This document shows positions 1 to 10,300 of a stretch of DNA of 64,000 bases, one piece after another. How positions within the stretch are numbered: the first letter of the stretch is position 1; each line of letters starts with the position of its first letter. The notes below the pieces were generated by a model. The model saw only the letters and a list, made by a program, of their open reading frames with translations, was not told the origin of the DNA and ran no database searches. Origin of the DNA: Chelonoidis abingdonii (taxonomy: Eukaryota > Chordata > Testudines > Testudinidae); NCBI RefSeq assembly GCF_003597395.2, contig NC_133778.1, positions 25,083,989 through 25,147,988 of the forward strand. Direction: 5' to 3'. Both the position numbers and the translations under genes were made by a program.

Positions 1-2790
1 TCTTTCTGACAATATTGTAGCCTTAGAACTTTGCAATTTTTTGCAAGAGTAAAATGGACACACTTAAAACTTCTGTACTCACTCTTCTGTAGAAATTGTC
101 AAGAGCAGCTTGTTTAAAAATGTTCAAAGCTACATATAAATTTCCAATAGTATTGATCAGTTTTGATTGTATACGTAGATCACTTGATGTCTTTTCTAAT
201 AGTTTCTGGACAAGTTTAACTCTTAGAATGACGTTCATGGTGCTAACTCTCTCATTTACATGTTTAAAATCCACCTTCTGTGAATATTCTCCAATATTAC
301 CTTTAAGTTTTCTGTTTAATTGAACATTCACCCAGTTACTTGCCACTAGGATATTCATGGAAAGGTCACACAAAAGGGTTATAAAAACAGTGAATCAAAT
401 TATATTTTCCATTTGAATGAATATCTAGAGAAAATTATTTAAGGAATTCACTAAGCCCTACTTCAAATCATGAAGGGCTTGATCCTGTCAGGTCCTTAGA
501 ACCCTGGTTTGCCTCTAAAGCATGTGGAATTTGAGGGTGCTCAGCTTTTCCAGGACGGAGCATCAATACTGTAGTAATTTGTGAGCAGTAATGGATAAAA
601 TTGCCTTATGGCTGTCTCCAGAATTTTGTTATATAATCAGTATTGTCAACCCCAAATATTCAAAAAATGTAAGTCAAGCTGAAATCATTATTTCAGTTTA
701 CAAATCATGAGATTGAATAAATAATAATACATTGTAGGTTCTTTTTATTTGCTTTCTGGGTTTTGAGCTCTTAGAGTCCACTCGGTTGTATTTTTAAGTT
801 TTTCTCCGCAACTTTGAGAAAAAGTTGAGAGTCTCCCATAATCATATAAATCTAAGGGCTGAGGCTTCCAAGTAAAATGTCAAATATTATAACACTTCTG
901 AAAAAATTACAGGAGTTGGCAGCACTGCTTAATCCTAAGTGGTCAGCAGCGTTGATGCTGTTTATTTTTTTACTGCCAGGAATGAGGTGATAAGAATCTG
1001 GGTGCTGGACTTTAGATGTGTGGCTGCTTTCTGCACTATCAATACAAAGTAGCTCCGACACTTCCATAGTCAGAAATGTGAAGATCCTTAGAAAAGAGGG
1101 ATTCCCCAGTGCCATGAATATAGCGTAATGACTCCTGTACCACTATCCAGGGGGCTGGCTTAAGGTTGTGGCGAGAGGGAGAGGAGAGTTGCAAATACTG
1201 TGTTGCTATAATAGCTCCTTGTGATGACTGGCAATGGCATAACCTGGACTGGAGGCAAAAAAAACTCCGTTGCACCATTCCACCTGTATTCTTCTCCTCT
1301 AGAGAATTCTTGATCTACTGGTTAAACGGAACCTTATTCCATTTCAAGAGATTTCTTTCCAAACAAGTTTATGCATCACATAATGCAATTCTTTGTACTT
1401 CAGCTACCATTTTACTCTCCAGTAATGAACACTTCTGATCAGCAAAACATTAAAAGTCTGATTCTGCAAAGACGTACTACCAGGAAAAGTGTTTGTTACT
1501 ACAGTAAGTCTTATTGAAATCAATGGGCCAGATCGTACCTCCATCCTCTTTGTGCCACTCTGGTGTGGAATAGAGACCTGCCCTAACAGGTGACTCATGG
1601 ATTCCCCTGATGTAGGGAAAATCCCTAGGCATTGTAAAGCTCACATAGCCAACTCTATGAATAATGCTGATTTAAGATATGCGAGGGACAGGTTCAGCCC
1701 TGTTTGGGAACCAAGGAAAAGTCTACTGTGTTCAAAGAGCCAATATAGGAAAATTGCTAAAGGTCCCAAGACACTGCTTTTGGTGTCTTATGAGCCTTAT
1801 CTTGTGTCTATTGTAGCCTGTGTAAGTTTTGCCATTGACGTCAGTTACCACCAGATGGGTCCCTACTGTATTCCTAATTTATAGAATGGGTATCTAAAAC
1901 AATTTAAACAAGCAAAGAAATGAACTATTATGAACTTATTCCTATCTCTTATAGTATAAATTAGATTTTTCAATATTTTTTCCACTGTTTTGTGCATTCT
2001 GAATTTCTACAAGGCATTGTTAGGTGGGTGCCATTAAATATAGATTAATGGTTGCATTTTCATGCTTTGATGTGTCATTTAATGAAGTGTATGCTCTTTC
2101 ATATTTGACATCAAAAAGACATCTGCTAGAATTCTTAACATACACATCAAATGGTTTTTTGCATTAATAGGTATAATAATCTGAGCAACAGAATATCTGC
2201 TTTTTACAACAACCGCTATACATTAAATCACTGATTTAATCACTTACTGAAACTTAATATGCTATAAACTGAGGTGAGGCGACTTTAGTGTTAACATGAC
2301 TGCTTATAAGTACACATGAGCAAACCAGTTAGATAAAATAAGAAATTACATGGAGTTTCACCTCAAACCCAAACCAGATCCTGTGGTTTTTTTTCCATGG
2401 AAGATTGGTTAATTTTTTAATTTTAATTGTAAATACATTTCTGCATCTGGTTACAGAAAGAGGTGGAAGCAAAGGGCTGAAGGATCATTTTCACAAAATT
2501 CCTAGTCCAAAACAACGGAGTTTGAATAAGTTCAGATTAGTCTCTGAACTTTTAGATGATGGTCTGCATCAAATGAAATGGGAGTCTAAACCTTCTGAGA
2601 TGTGACTATCACTGCTACAAAATAGGAAGTGCAAAAGTTTGGCAACAGAGTTATTATTAATCACTGCCAGGCTTACCTCCGCTAGTACACAATGATATCT
2701 TAAATTATTGTACATTTCTGGCTGAGAATTCTACTATGTTCTATAAAGAAAAGTTTTACATTCAGAAAAGGTCCTAAATGCACCATTTGT
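1..2790. other. Unassigned AT-rich non-coding DNA
   Basis: No gene or repeat was recognised with confidence. The longest open frame (minus strand, 23-373, 116 codons) has no recognisable domain and is within chance expectation for this composition. A short piece near 1512-1545 resembles the dispersed reptile motif built around a CATTGAAGTCAATGG-like core, but is too short to call. Confidence 0.5.
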
Positions 2791-2796
2791 ACATAA

Positions 2797-2872
2797 AGGG
2801 CCTAGTTCTTCACTGCTTTGATTTCAGTGAAGTTATGAAGGTGTAAAACTGATATAAGCCAGTGGAGAATTA
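2797..2872. repeat. Short palindromic amniote repeat, degraded
   Basis: The stretch opens with GGGCCTAGTTCTTCACTG and closes with CAGTGGAGAATTAGGCT, which are roughly reverse complements. This arrangement matches the small fold-back elements common in reptile genomes, in which a 'gggcctgattctcc' end faces its inverse. It codes for nothing. A related piece lies near 34240-34310. Confidence 0.45.
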
Positions 2873-2879
2873 GGCTACG

Positions 2880-3401
2880 TATTATTAATCTGATTTGTGT
2901 AGAGATGAGGACTAATACACTTGGTTCATTCTGAAGGTAGCACAGGAGCATATTGAAATGAAAGAGTTACTAATTTGTTATAATGCAAAAATACATGGGA
3001 AATGATCCTGGGAACTTCTATCCTGTCTTCACTGTCTTTAGGTGTGTCAGCAACTTCACTGCCATGGATAACACACTCTGATCCTAGTCAGGCAGAAGAA
3101 AAGCCACTCTGCTCTTTCTTGTGGAAGTACTAGCAATTAGAATCACTTAGATGCCATATGATTGGTGCTAAGGAAAATTCTAGGAAAAGGCTTGATTCTG
3201 CAACACTTATTTATGCCTAGTATCAGATTATGACAGCTGGGCCATGAGGAAGGGTGAATGGAATAGGACCCACAGAGACATGGGACTGAATACTGTGTTG
3301 AAAAAAGGCTTTCTGACACAGCACTGCCATTATGATGGATAAAGAAATGGATCTTCCCATTTACTACTTAACTGAGGACAAGACTGGGACTGAGTCTTTC
3401 T
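2880..3401. other. Unassigned non-coding DNA
   Basis: Nothing was recognised in this stretch. Confidence 0.5.
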
Positions 3402-3689
3402 GGGTATATCTGCACAGGATTAAATGACATGTGGCATGGCTGTGGTTGGTCCAGGTAGGCTGGCCCAGGCTCGCTGGGCTCAGGCTGCTGGGCTGAAAAT
3501 CACTGTGCAGACATTCAAGTCCGTGCTGGAACTCCAGCTCTGGAACCCTCCCACCTCACGAGGTCCCAGAGCTCCAGCTCTAGCCTCAGTCTGAACAGTG
3601 ATTTTTCAGCCCCGGACCCTCAACCCCACAAGCCAGAGTCAGCTAACCCAGCCCAGTCGCAGGCTTTTTATCCCTGTGTAGACATAGCC
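3402..3689. mobile_element. Palindromic MITE, PIF/Harbinger-like ends
   Basis: The left end GGGTATATCTGCACAGG faces GGCTATGTCTACACAGGG, the reverse complement of the right end. Inside, the two halves continue as inverse copies: CTGAAAATCACTGT pairs with ACAGTGATTTTTCAG, and CCAGCTCTGGAACC pairs with GGTCCCAGAGCTCCAG. The 288-bp element is therefore almost one long hairpin. No open frame is present. GGGTATGTCTACAC-type ends are typical of non-autonomous Harbinger-type repeats in turtles and crocodilians (recall, not a search). The flanking bases (TCT and TTA) do not give a clear 3-bp duplication. Confidence 0.75.
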
Positions 3690-3715
3690 TTATCCACTCC
3701 TCTGCCAGAACAAGG

Positions 3716-3942
3716 ATACCCTGGTCTACACTGGCGGGGGGGAGGTGGTTGGTCGATGTAAGACACGCAACTTCAGCTATGGGAATAGAGTAGCTGAAGT
3801 CGACATATCTTATTTCAACTTACCTCCCAGCCTCACGGCACAGGATTGATGGCCGCGGCTCCCCCATTGACTTCGCTTCCACCCCTCGCCCTGGTGGAGT
3901 TCTGGAGTCCATGGGAGCACATTCGGGGATCAATTTATCGCG
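3716..3942 (+). mobile_element. Truncated MITE (left part only)
   Basis: It begins ATACCCTGGTCTACACTGG, a terminal sequence related to that of the neighbouring MITE and the element at 59328. An internal hairpin follows (CTTCAGCTAT...AGTAGCTGAAG), then a GC-rich body. The sequence stops abruptly after CAATTTATCGCG at about 3942, where CR1 coding sequence begins. No right terminal inverted repeat is present, so the element is cut at this junction. Confidence 0.65.
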
Positions 3943-3957
3943 TTCCCTGTCTTTTAA

Positions 3958-5073
3958 TCAGTTCTTAATACATGAAAGGACCTTCCCTCTTATCCCATGA
4001 CAACTTAATTTACGTAAGAGCCTTTGGTGAGAGACCTTGTCAAAGGCTTTCTGGAAATCTAAGTACACTATGTCCACTGGATCCCCCTTGTCCACATGTT
4101 TGTTGACCCCTTCAAAGAACTCTAATAGATTAGTAAGACACGATTTCCCTTTACAGAAACCATGTTGACTATTGCTCAACAGTTTATGTTTTTCTATGTG
4201 TCTGACAATTTTATTCTTAACTTTTGTTTTGACTAATTTGCCCGGTACCGACGTTAGACTTACCGGTCTGTAATTGCCGGGATCACCTCTAGAGCCCTTT
4301 TTAAATATTGGCGTTACATTAGCTAACTTCCAGTCATTGGGTACCGAAGCCGATTTAAAGGACAGGTTACAAACCTTAGTTAATAGTTCCGCAACTTCAC
4401 ATTTGAGTTCTTTCAGAACTCTTGGGTGAATCTCATCTGTTCCCGGTGACTTGTTAATGTTGAGTTTATCAATTAATTCCAAAACCTCCTCTAGTGACAC
4501 TTCAATCTGTGACAGTTCCTCAGATTTGTCACCTACAAAAGCCGGCTCAGGTTTGGGAATCTTCCTAACATCCTCAGCCATGAAGACTGAAGCAAAGAAT
4601 TCATTTAGTTTCTCCGCAATGACTTTATCGTCTTTAAGTGCTCCTTTTGTATCTCGATCATCCAGGGGCCCCACTGGTTGTTTAGCAGGCTTCCTGCTTC
4701 TGATGTACTTAAACATTTTGTTATTACCTTTTGAGTTTTTGGCTAGCTGTTCTTCAAACTCCTCTTTGGCTTTTCTTATTACATTTTTACACTTAATTTG
4801 GCAGTGTTTATGCTCCTTTCTATTTACCTCACTAAGATTTGACTTCCATTTTTTAAAAGATGCCTTTTTATCTCTCACTGCTTCTTTTACATGGTTGTTA
4901 AGCCACAGTGGCTCTTCTTTAGTTCTTTTACTGTGTTTCTTAATTTGGGGTATACATTTAAGTTGGGCCTCTATTATGGTGTCTTTGAAAAGAGTCCATG
5001 TAGCTTGCAGAGATTTCACTTTAGTCACTGAACCTTTTAATTTCTGTTTAACTAACCCCCTCATTTTTTGCAT
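3958..5073 (-). pseudogene. CR1 ORF2 fragment: linker and N-terminal reverse transcriptase
   Basis: This open frame of 371 codons is part of the CR1 polyprotein that nicks DNA and reverse-transcribes the element RNA at the target. The first ~220 residues are the basic linker between endonuclease and polymerase. From about residue 225 the classic non-LTR reverse transcriptase blocks appear: NKSPGTDEIHPRVLKEL, then ANVTPIFKKG and NYRPVSLTS, then YLDFQKAFDKV (motif A with its metal-binding Asp) near residue 345. The frame ends at a TGA that replaces the expected Trp after LSCIKN, and the element breaks about 15 bp further on. The catalytic FADD motif, thumb and C-terminus are absent. The ATG at 5073 is an internal Met, not the real start: one extra A in an A-run just upstream puts the preceding ORF2 sequence in another frame. 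It cannot make an active enzyme. Confidence 0.92.
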
Positions 5074-5190
5074 AGTTCCCCTTTCTTAAATTAAATGCCA
5101 CAGTGTTGGGCTGTTGAGGTGTTCTTCCCACCACAGGGATGTTAAATGTTATTATATTATGGTCACTATTTTCAAGCGATGCTGTTATAG

Positions 5191-5424
5191 TTATACCTCT
5201 TGGACCAGCTTCTCCGCTCCACTCAGGACTAAATCGAGAGTTGCCTCTCCTTTTGTGGGTTCCCGTATCAGCTGCTCCGAGAAGCAGTCATTTAAAGTAT
5301 CGAGAAATTTTGTCTCTGAATTTTGTCCTGAGGTGACATGTTCCCAATCAATATGGGGATAATTGAAACCCCCCACTATTATTGAGTTCTTAATTTTTAT
5401 AGCTTCTCTAGTTTCCCTTCGCAT
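5191..5424 (-). pseudogene. CR1 ORF2 fragment: C-terminal endonuclease
   Basis: This short frame is the end of the apurinic-type endonuclease domain that opens ORF2. IIVGGFNYPHIDW is the block that normally reads GDFN; here the Asp is Gly, which would remove an active-site residue. DCFSEQLIREPTKGEATLDLVLS follows the usual end of the domain. The frame closes at LVQEV because two extra bases (GAGGTAT...) shift it out of phase with the reverse transcriptase downstream. Upstream, the first ~75% of the endonuclease has been deleted, and ORF1 sequence lies only about 70 bp away. It is a dead fragment. Confidence 0.85.
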
Positions 5425-5492
5425 TTCATCGTCACTATCACTGTCCTGGTCAGGTGGTCAGTAATAGATTCCTCTCTACACCATCGTCTCAT

Positions 5493-6174
5493 CTATGCAT
5501 TGAGATTCTGAAGCTCTGCCTGTCTACCTGGCCCTGTGCGTGGAACTAGGAGCATTTCTGACAATGTCACCATAAAGGTCCTGGATTTCAGTCTTTTCTC
5601 TAGCAGCCTAAATTTGGCCTCCAGGACGTCTCTCCTACCCTTCCCTATGTACCACAACCACCGGGTCCTCCTCAGCACTACACATAAGTCTATCTAGATG
5701 CCTCAAGAGATCCGCAACCTTTGCACCAGGCAGGCAAGTCACCATATGGTTCTTCCAGTCATCACAAACCCAGATATCTATGTTTCTAATGATTGAATCT
5801 CCCATTACTAACACCTGCCTTTTCCTAGTGACTGGAATTCCCTTCCCCGGAGAGATAACCTCAATGCGAGAGGCAACTCCAGCACCATCTGGAAGGAGGG
5901 TCCTAACAATGGGAAGGTTTCCATCTGCTCCTGTTGACTGCTCTACTTCCCTGGACCTTTCATCCTCCTCAACATCACAGAGGCTGTCTGACTGGAGGTG
6001 GGAAAATTCTACAGTGTCCCGGAAAGCCTCATCAACATACCTCTCTGCCTCCCTTAGCTCCTCCAGTTCTGCCACCCTAGCCTCCAAAGCCCGTATGCAG
6101 TCTCTGAGGGCCAGGAACTCCTTGCACCGAATGCACACATACGCCGCCCGCCCACAGGGCAGGTAATCATACAT
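5493..6174 (-). pseudogene. CR1 ORF1 fragment: coiled coil plus SGNH esterase-like domain
   Basis: ORF1 of CR1 elements encodes a nucleic-acid-binding protein, often with an SGNH (GDSL) esterase domain. The frame from 6174 starts with Cys-bearing sequence (YVCIRCKEF) that looks like the tail of a zinc-binding motif. A short Leu/Glu/Arg-rich coiled coil follows (ALEARVAELEELREAER, about residues 28-45), then an acidic linker, then VLVMGDSIIRNID (esterase block I with the nucleophile Ser, near residue 120). At VVVVH the expected block III (GTND) is missing: roughly 16 bp are gone, the frame shifts, and the first frame stops at 5635. The protein resumes in the next frame (IGKGRRDVLEAKFRLLEKRL) down to 5493. 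The pseudogene is broken at its catalytic core and ends at the internal deletion junction. Confidence 0.85.
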
Positions 6175-6180
6175 GCTGCA

Positions 6181-6722
6181 TTCAGCACAATAAACTGGGT
6201 AGCCCCTACTCTGCTGCTGGGCTTCTGCCTGCTTTCTCTCCTACAGCTATCTATTTAATGAAAGGGTATTGTTTAAATCAAGAAGTTTTGAATATAGTTT
6301 AGTTTACAGGTTTTAAAAAACGGCAAGTGAGCCTTGCACCCTTCCCACTCCCCTTCCAAACTCCCTTGCGAAACTCCCTGTTAGCAGCCCTGGTCGCAAA
6401 GCTCCTAGATTGCTTGCTCACTGCTTTATAAAGCCCTGGCCTTCTTGATAGCCCCACCCACTGACTAAGGCTCAGCCAATTAACAGAGTCTTCTAGCTTT
6501 CAAACCTTACTTTGAAGCTCACAGCTTCCAACTGCCAAGCACAGCACACAGTCCCTCAACCAACCAACCAGACAGACAAACACATGATCAGCACACAGCA
6601 AGTAACCCCCAAACAGACACATACTATGGACAGCCACTTACCCAAGGGTCCTGTATTTGCTGCTCCTTCACCTGGAGAACTCTCTTGTGCAACTCCCTTT
6701 TAGCAGCCCTGTTCGCAAAGCC
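6181..6722 (-). promoter_or_regulatory. CR1 5' untranslated/promoter region with direct repeats
   Basis: This sequence lies upstream of ORF1 in the element's reading direction. A ~45-bp unit occurs twice on the plus strand: at 6361-6412 (core TTAGCAGCCCTGGTCGCAAA) and at 6678-6722 (core TTAGCAGCCCTGTTCGCAAA), about 310 bp apart. Tandem upstream units of this kind often carry promoter activity in LINEs. That role is inferred; only the duplication is seen. The element's 5' boundary is placed at the end of the second unit and is approximate. Confidence 0.6.
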
Positions 6723-7555
6723 AAACAGGTGCACTGTTGCTGAGCATTCTTTTCCCCATACAATTCAATAGTGTCCCTTCAGGTGCGTGAAATGTTTATC
6801 TGGACACTGTCTCTGAATGATTACTTATCTGATGAGCTTGCGGACATGGATGTATTACTCTGTCTGTCCCTTCAGCAGGCTTCAGCTACGTTTGAGCACC
6901 TGTGCCAATAATATAGCAGCAGTGTATAAATGATGTGAATATATACAAAGAAAACTTGTGTATTTTCAATGATTCATATAATATCTGAAGACTGTTCCTT
7001 CAAATACAATGTGGACAAATTGCAGGATGTCTCACGAAAAATATTCAGTAACGTATGGATTTCAGTATCCAGTACTGCACATTTACATGTTTTATTGACC
7101 TGTTCTTGTTCAGAAAGCACAGCAATGTAGCCCGCACAGTCTGGAAAAACTTGTGGAGTAATTTTCCTTTTAAAATAATAAATTAAAAAGGAAAACATTT
7201 TGTTTTACAAAAATAAAACTGGCCCAACATTAGGGGCCATGGATTCAGAGGCGAACATTATCCTGTTTAAGTGATTGGGTGTGCTAAAGCACTCTTCTTT
7301 TTTCCCCAGCAGTAGACGCAGCTGGAGCCCTTAGCTAGCACAAGAGAGCTGCACACAAAAGAAAAATCTGGAAGACCAGGCAGTCCAGAGGAAGAATGTG
7401 CAGCTAATGGGATTTCTTGCATTTTAAACTCTAGGGTTGAGTGCTGGAATAAAGCCATTTGTTAAGCATCAGGACATTGATTCTGATGTAGTCCCTGGAA
7501 AGAATCAGTCTGTGTTTGGCTGTGAGTCTCTGTCAATCCCTGGGGAAAAGCAGAA
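6723..7555. other. Unassigned AT-rich DNA
   Basis: No recognisable gene or repeat. Confidence 0.45.
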
Positions 7556-7559
7556 GCTC

Positions 7560-7790
7560 AGTATAGCTGCTCCCTGCGGGAAGGTGGTGGTTGCTGACCT
7601 CGGATTCCTGCAAAATGTTATTGCTGGCATGCTGTTTATTCCTGCTGCTGTTCCAAGAAACACGACAGGGGTATATTTGTAAATAAACAGGTTAGAGTAA
7701 GAAAATACCTGACTCTGTGTCACCGATTTCCCATCCAAACAGAAACCATCCTGCGAGGTCCCAAATCTGGTTACCACTCAACAAAGGGGT
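7560..7790 (+). repeat. LTR-like repeat, copy 1
   Basis: This stretch aligns by eye with 23190-23410. Shared blocks run in the same order: a GCTGTTTATTCCTG / GCTGTTTGTTACC block, AACACGACA, an A-rich tract containing AATAAA (GTAAATAAACA here), then a CACCGATTTC / CACTGATTTC block, and finally GGTCCCAAAT. A polyadenylation signal followed by a GT-containing stretch (TGACTCTGTGTC) suggests the R-U5 part of an LTR. That is an inference; neither LTR boundary nor a target duplication was found. An 81-codon frame at 7437-7682 crosses it and is not convincing. Confidence 0.5.
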
Positions 7791-10240
7791 AACAGTAGGG
7801 GACAGAGAGTCCAAATAGTGCAGCACGAAAATCTGAACAGGGCTGTTTTTGCTTCATGAAACTCATTTATTCACTCAGTCTGTCTGTAGGATCTGTATGT
7901 TTATAGATAAGGGCAGATTTGGATAATTTGTTATGTTGGTATTGTTGTCCCTTTTCAACCTGAGAGACTAGTTAAAGTTTGGGGCCCAATGGGTGCTCCA
8001 GTTGGTAATAGTCAATTATTTCTTTGATGCAGTTTGTACATACCTGTAAATAAACAAAAGTTCCTTGTCTCTGAACTCGGAAGGAATCAAATAGCAGGAA
8101 ACAGCTTCTTTTGCTCACAGCACGAAAAACAGACTTTTCAGTCAAAAATCCTCTCCCTTGGTTTCTTCCACAATCAGCCACTTATTCAGCTGCTCCTTCA
8201 GGCTGTCTCTCACACTCATTCTGTTCTGAGTTTGTGTGCATTCCCTCTCCCCTCCACTTGCTTCCCTCCACCCCTGGTCTCAATACACAGTTGAATACCC
8301 AGTTTCTGGACAGAATTTATTAGGCTTTGTTTCAGGTGTGGCCCCTTCAATTTCTTTTACAACTGACTTTAATGGGGGACTTGTTCACGCCTCAGTTTAA
8401 AGAAGTTTTAACTCAATCCTTAACAAGATTTCGTTGAGCTCATAACACTACCCGTGATCCACTCTTTCTCTCTTAAAAGAAGAATAACCCACTCCTTGAA
8501 TCTTTGCTGGGTCTAAATTCACTAAGCACTTCTTATTGTTACAGTATAATTGTAGTTTTGATCTCAGACACATACAACTACTCACTTTTCTCTGTCACGC
8601 CACTCAAAAGTTTTGTGGCCCTCTCAAAAATACAAATATCTATAATTGTTCCATTTGTTGCCATATAGATACTTAAAGATAATAGCGACACTCTGCATTT
8701 GAAAGGCTCCCCACACATTGGATTCCTAGAAGTTCTTGCTTTCTCTGAAATTAGCCCCACTAAAGTTTTCTAAAATTTGTTTCCCAAAAAGCTCCCCAAA
8801 ATCCTTTAGCAAATTGTAAGTGAGACTTCAACACACAGTAAGCAAGAAAACAAAATGAAATAATAAGCAATGGGGACTGTACATTCCCCACTGTGCTATG
8901 TACTCCTGATCTTTACCCACTCCCATTTCAAAATGTGATTTTGAGGAAAACATGCTAGTATTTTCCCCACAACAATTGCTATTATTGTTTAATTTCAGAT
9001 TGAAGTTATTCGGCATTAGCACAGTGCAATCTTAAATACTAGATTGACTCTTTAAGGCAAAGCCCTTGAGTGTGTGAAAGTCCTATGTTTTAGTGTGCAA
9101 ACCAACAGGGGCAGGTTTTGGGAAGCACATGAAGGGTGCATGTGTTCCCCCTTTATGCTCCTGCCAGCTCTGCTGGCCAGTGCAAAAGAGCAGCCTGACC
9201 CAGAGCCTCTTGAAAGTCTCCCATTAACTTCAATGAGATTTGGAACAGTTCCATAATCCATACAAAATACCTCCCCATCCCTTCAAAAAAAGCCTATGTG
9301 GGGTGGGCAAAATGAAATGCTGTGCAGAGCACATAACAACGAGTCACAGCATACAGAGCCTTTGATCTAGAAGTCCAGTCTGTCCCTGGACCTTGGTCTT
9401 CCAGGAGGCTTTGCAGAATTTTTTAAATAAATCTTTGGGGATTTGAAAATAGTTCTTCTACCAGAAGGCAAATATACAGTAGTTTCTACAGTGAAGCTTA
9501 TCTCTCAATTGCCAATTGGCTCAGGATTTTTTGATATAGTTTGGTCTATTTATTGTGTTATACCTGAATGGATTGCTTTAATATACTATTGAGATGAGCT
9601 CTCATTCTGGCAAATCATTATATGGTAATAAATTATCATCCTTTCTTATCCTATATATTGGAACACAGTTTTTTCAGTCTACAGTGTTACAGTTCAGTTT
9701 ACAGTCCAGGACTTCAGTGAAAGGTCATTCGGGAGAGTATTTTAGATGCTATGGCAATAATCTGTAAGGCACAAGTAGCCAGTGGACCTTTTCTTTTATC
9801 AGCAGGGGAGGTATCTTCTGTGAGATTTCTATATTTTTATCACACAGTAGACTTTAAAGCATATATCTCTATCTTCTGATTTCATACTGCTAACTTAATA
9901 TACAAATGATATTAAAAGCATCACACTCTATATCATTTGGTTTGAGATTGATTTTCTCTTTTGAAAAAACCCTTTCATACTTCTTCTTGACTCTAGGAGA
10001 AAGCAAGCTTGACAGAGAAGGAAGTTATTTTCACTGCTTGTTTTTACTAACAATATTGATAAAAAATACATCATCATTATTCGTTGCATAGTGGGAGTAT
10101 AACTGGAAGATCACATCAGGTAGCATCAACATATAGAAATATAGTGGTATCCCATAAAAAGTCAACAGTAATCATGGTTATTTCCTCTACTACACACAGA
10201 GAAGGATGTTAAGAGTAAACCTTAAATTTATATCTGGTCT
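7791..10240. other. Unassigned non-coding DNA
   Basis: A second AATAAA-containing block (GTAAATAAACAAAAG, about 8045-8060) followed by pyrimidine-rich sequence to about 8340 could be part of another LTR, but no ends were found. Around 9205-9250 a piece resembles the dispersed CAATGAGATTTGGAA-type reptile motif. No genes were seen. Confidence 0.4.
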
Positions 10241-10300
10241 GATCCAAAGCCCATTGAAGTGCCCAATAGCAGCTTTTCCATTGATTTCAATGGGCTTTGG
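10241..10300. repeat. Short fold-back repeat, copy A
   Basis: CCAAAGCCCATTGAA on the left pairs with TTCAATGGGCTTTGG on the right, forming a 15-bp perfect stem with a loop of about 27 bases. The same unit, more or less decayed, is found at 48901 and 57401. It looks like a small non-autonomous palindromic element that is very common in reptile DNA. Confidence 0.65.

Larger units (their letters stand above)
3943..6722 (-). mobile_element. CR1 retrotransposon, near full length, internally deleted and 3'-truncated
   Basis: Reading leftward from about 6722, the copy holds a 5' untranslated region, ORF1 with coiled-coil and esterase-like parts, the C-terminal end of the ORF2 endonuclease, and ORF2 as far as reverse transcriptase motif A. 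Most of the endonuclease is missing at a junction near 5465-5480. Everything after the early reverse transcriptase domain, including the 3' tail, is missing at 3942/3943. Long uninterrupted frames and low decay make this the youngest-looking CR1 of the window. Loss of the 3' end is unusual, because CR1 copies normally lose their 5' end. Confidence 0.92.

Noticed and set aside
23..373. 116-codon minus-strand open frame at the window edge
   Set aside because: No domain recognised, no convincing splice sites, and frames of this length are expected by chance in 64 kb of AT-rich DNA.
4451..5089. 212-codon plus-strand open frame
   Set aside because: It is the antisense shadow of the CR1 ORF2 frame at 3958-5073.
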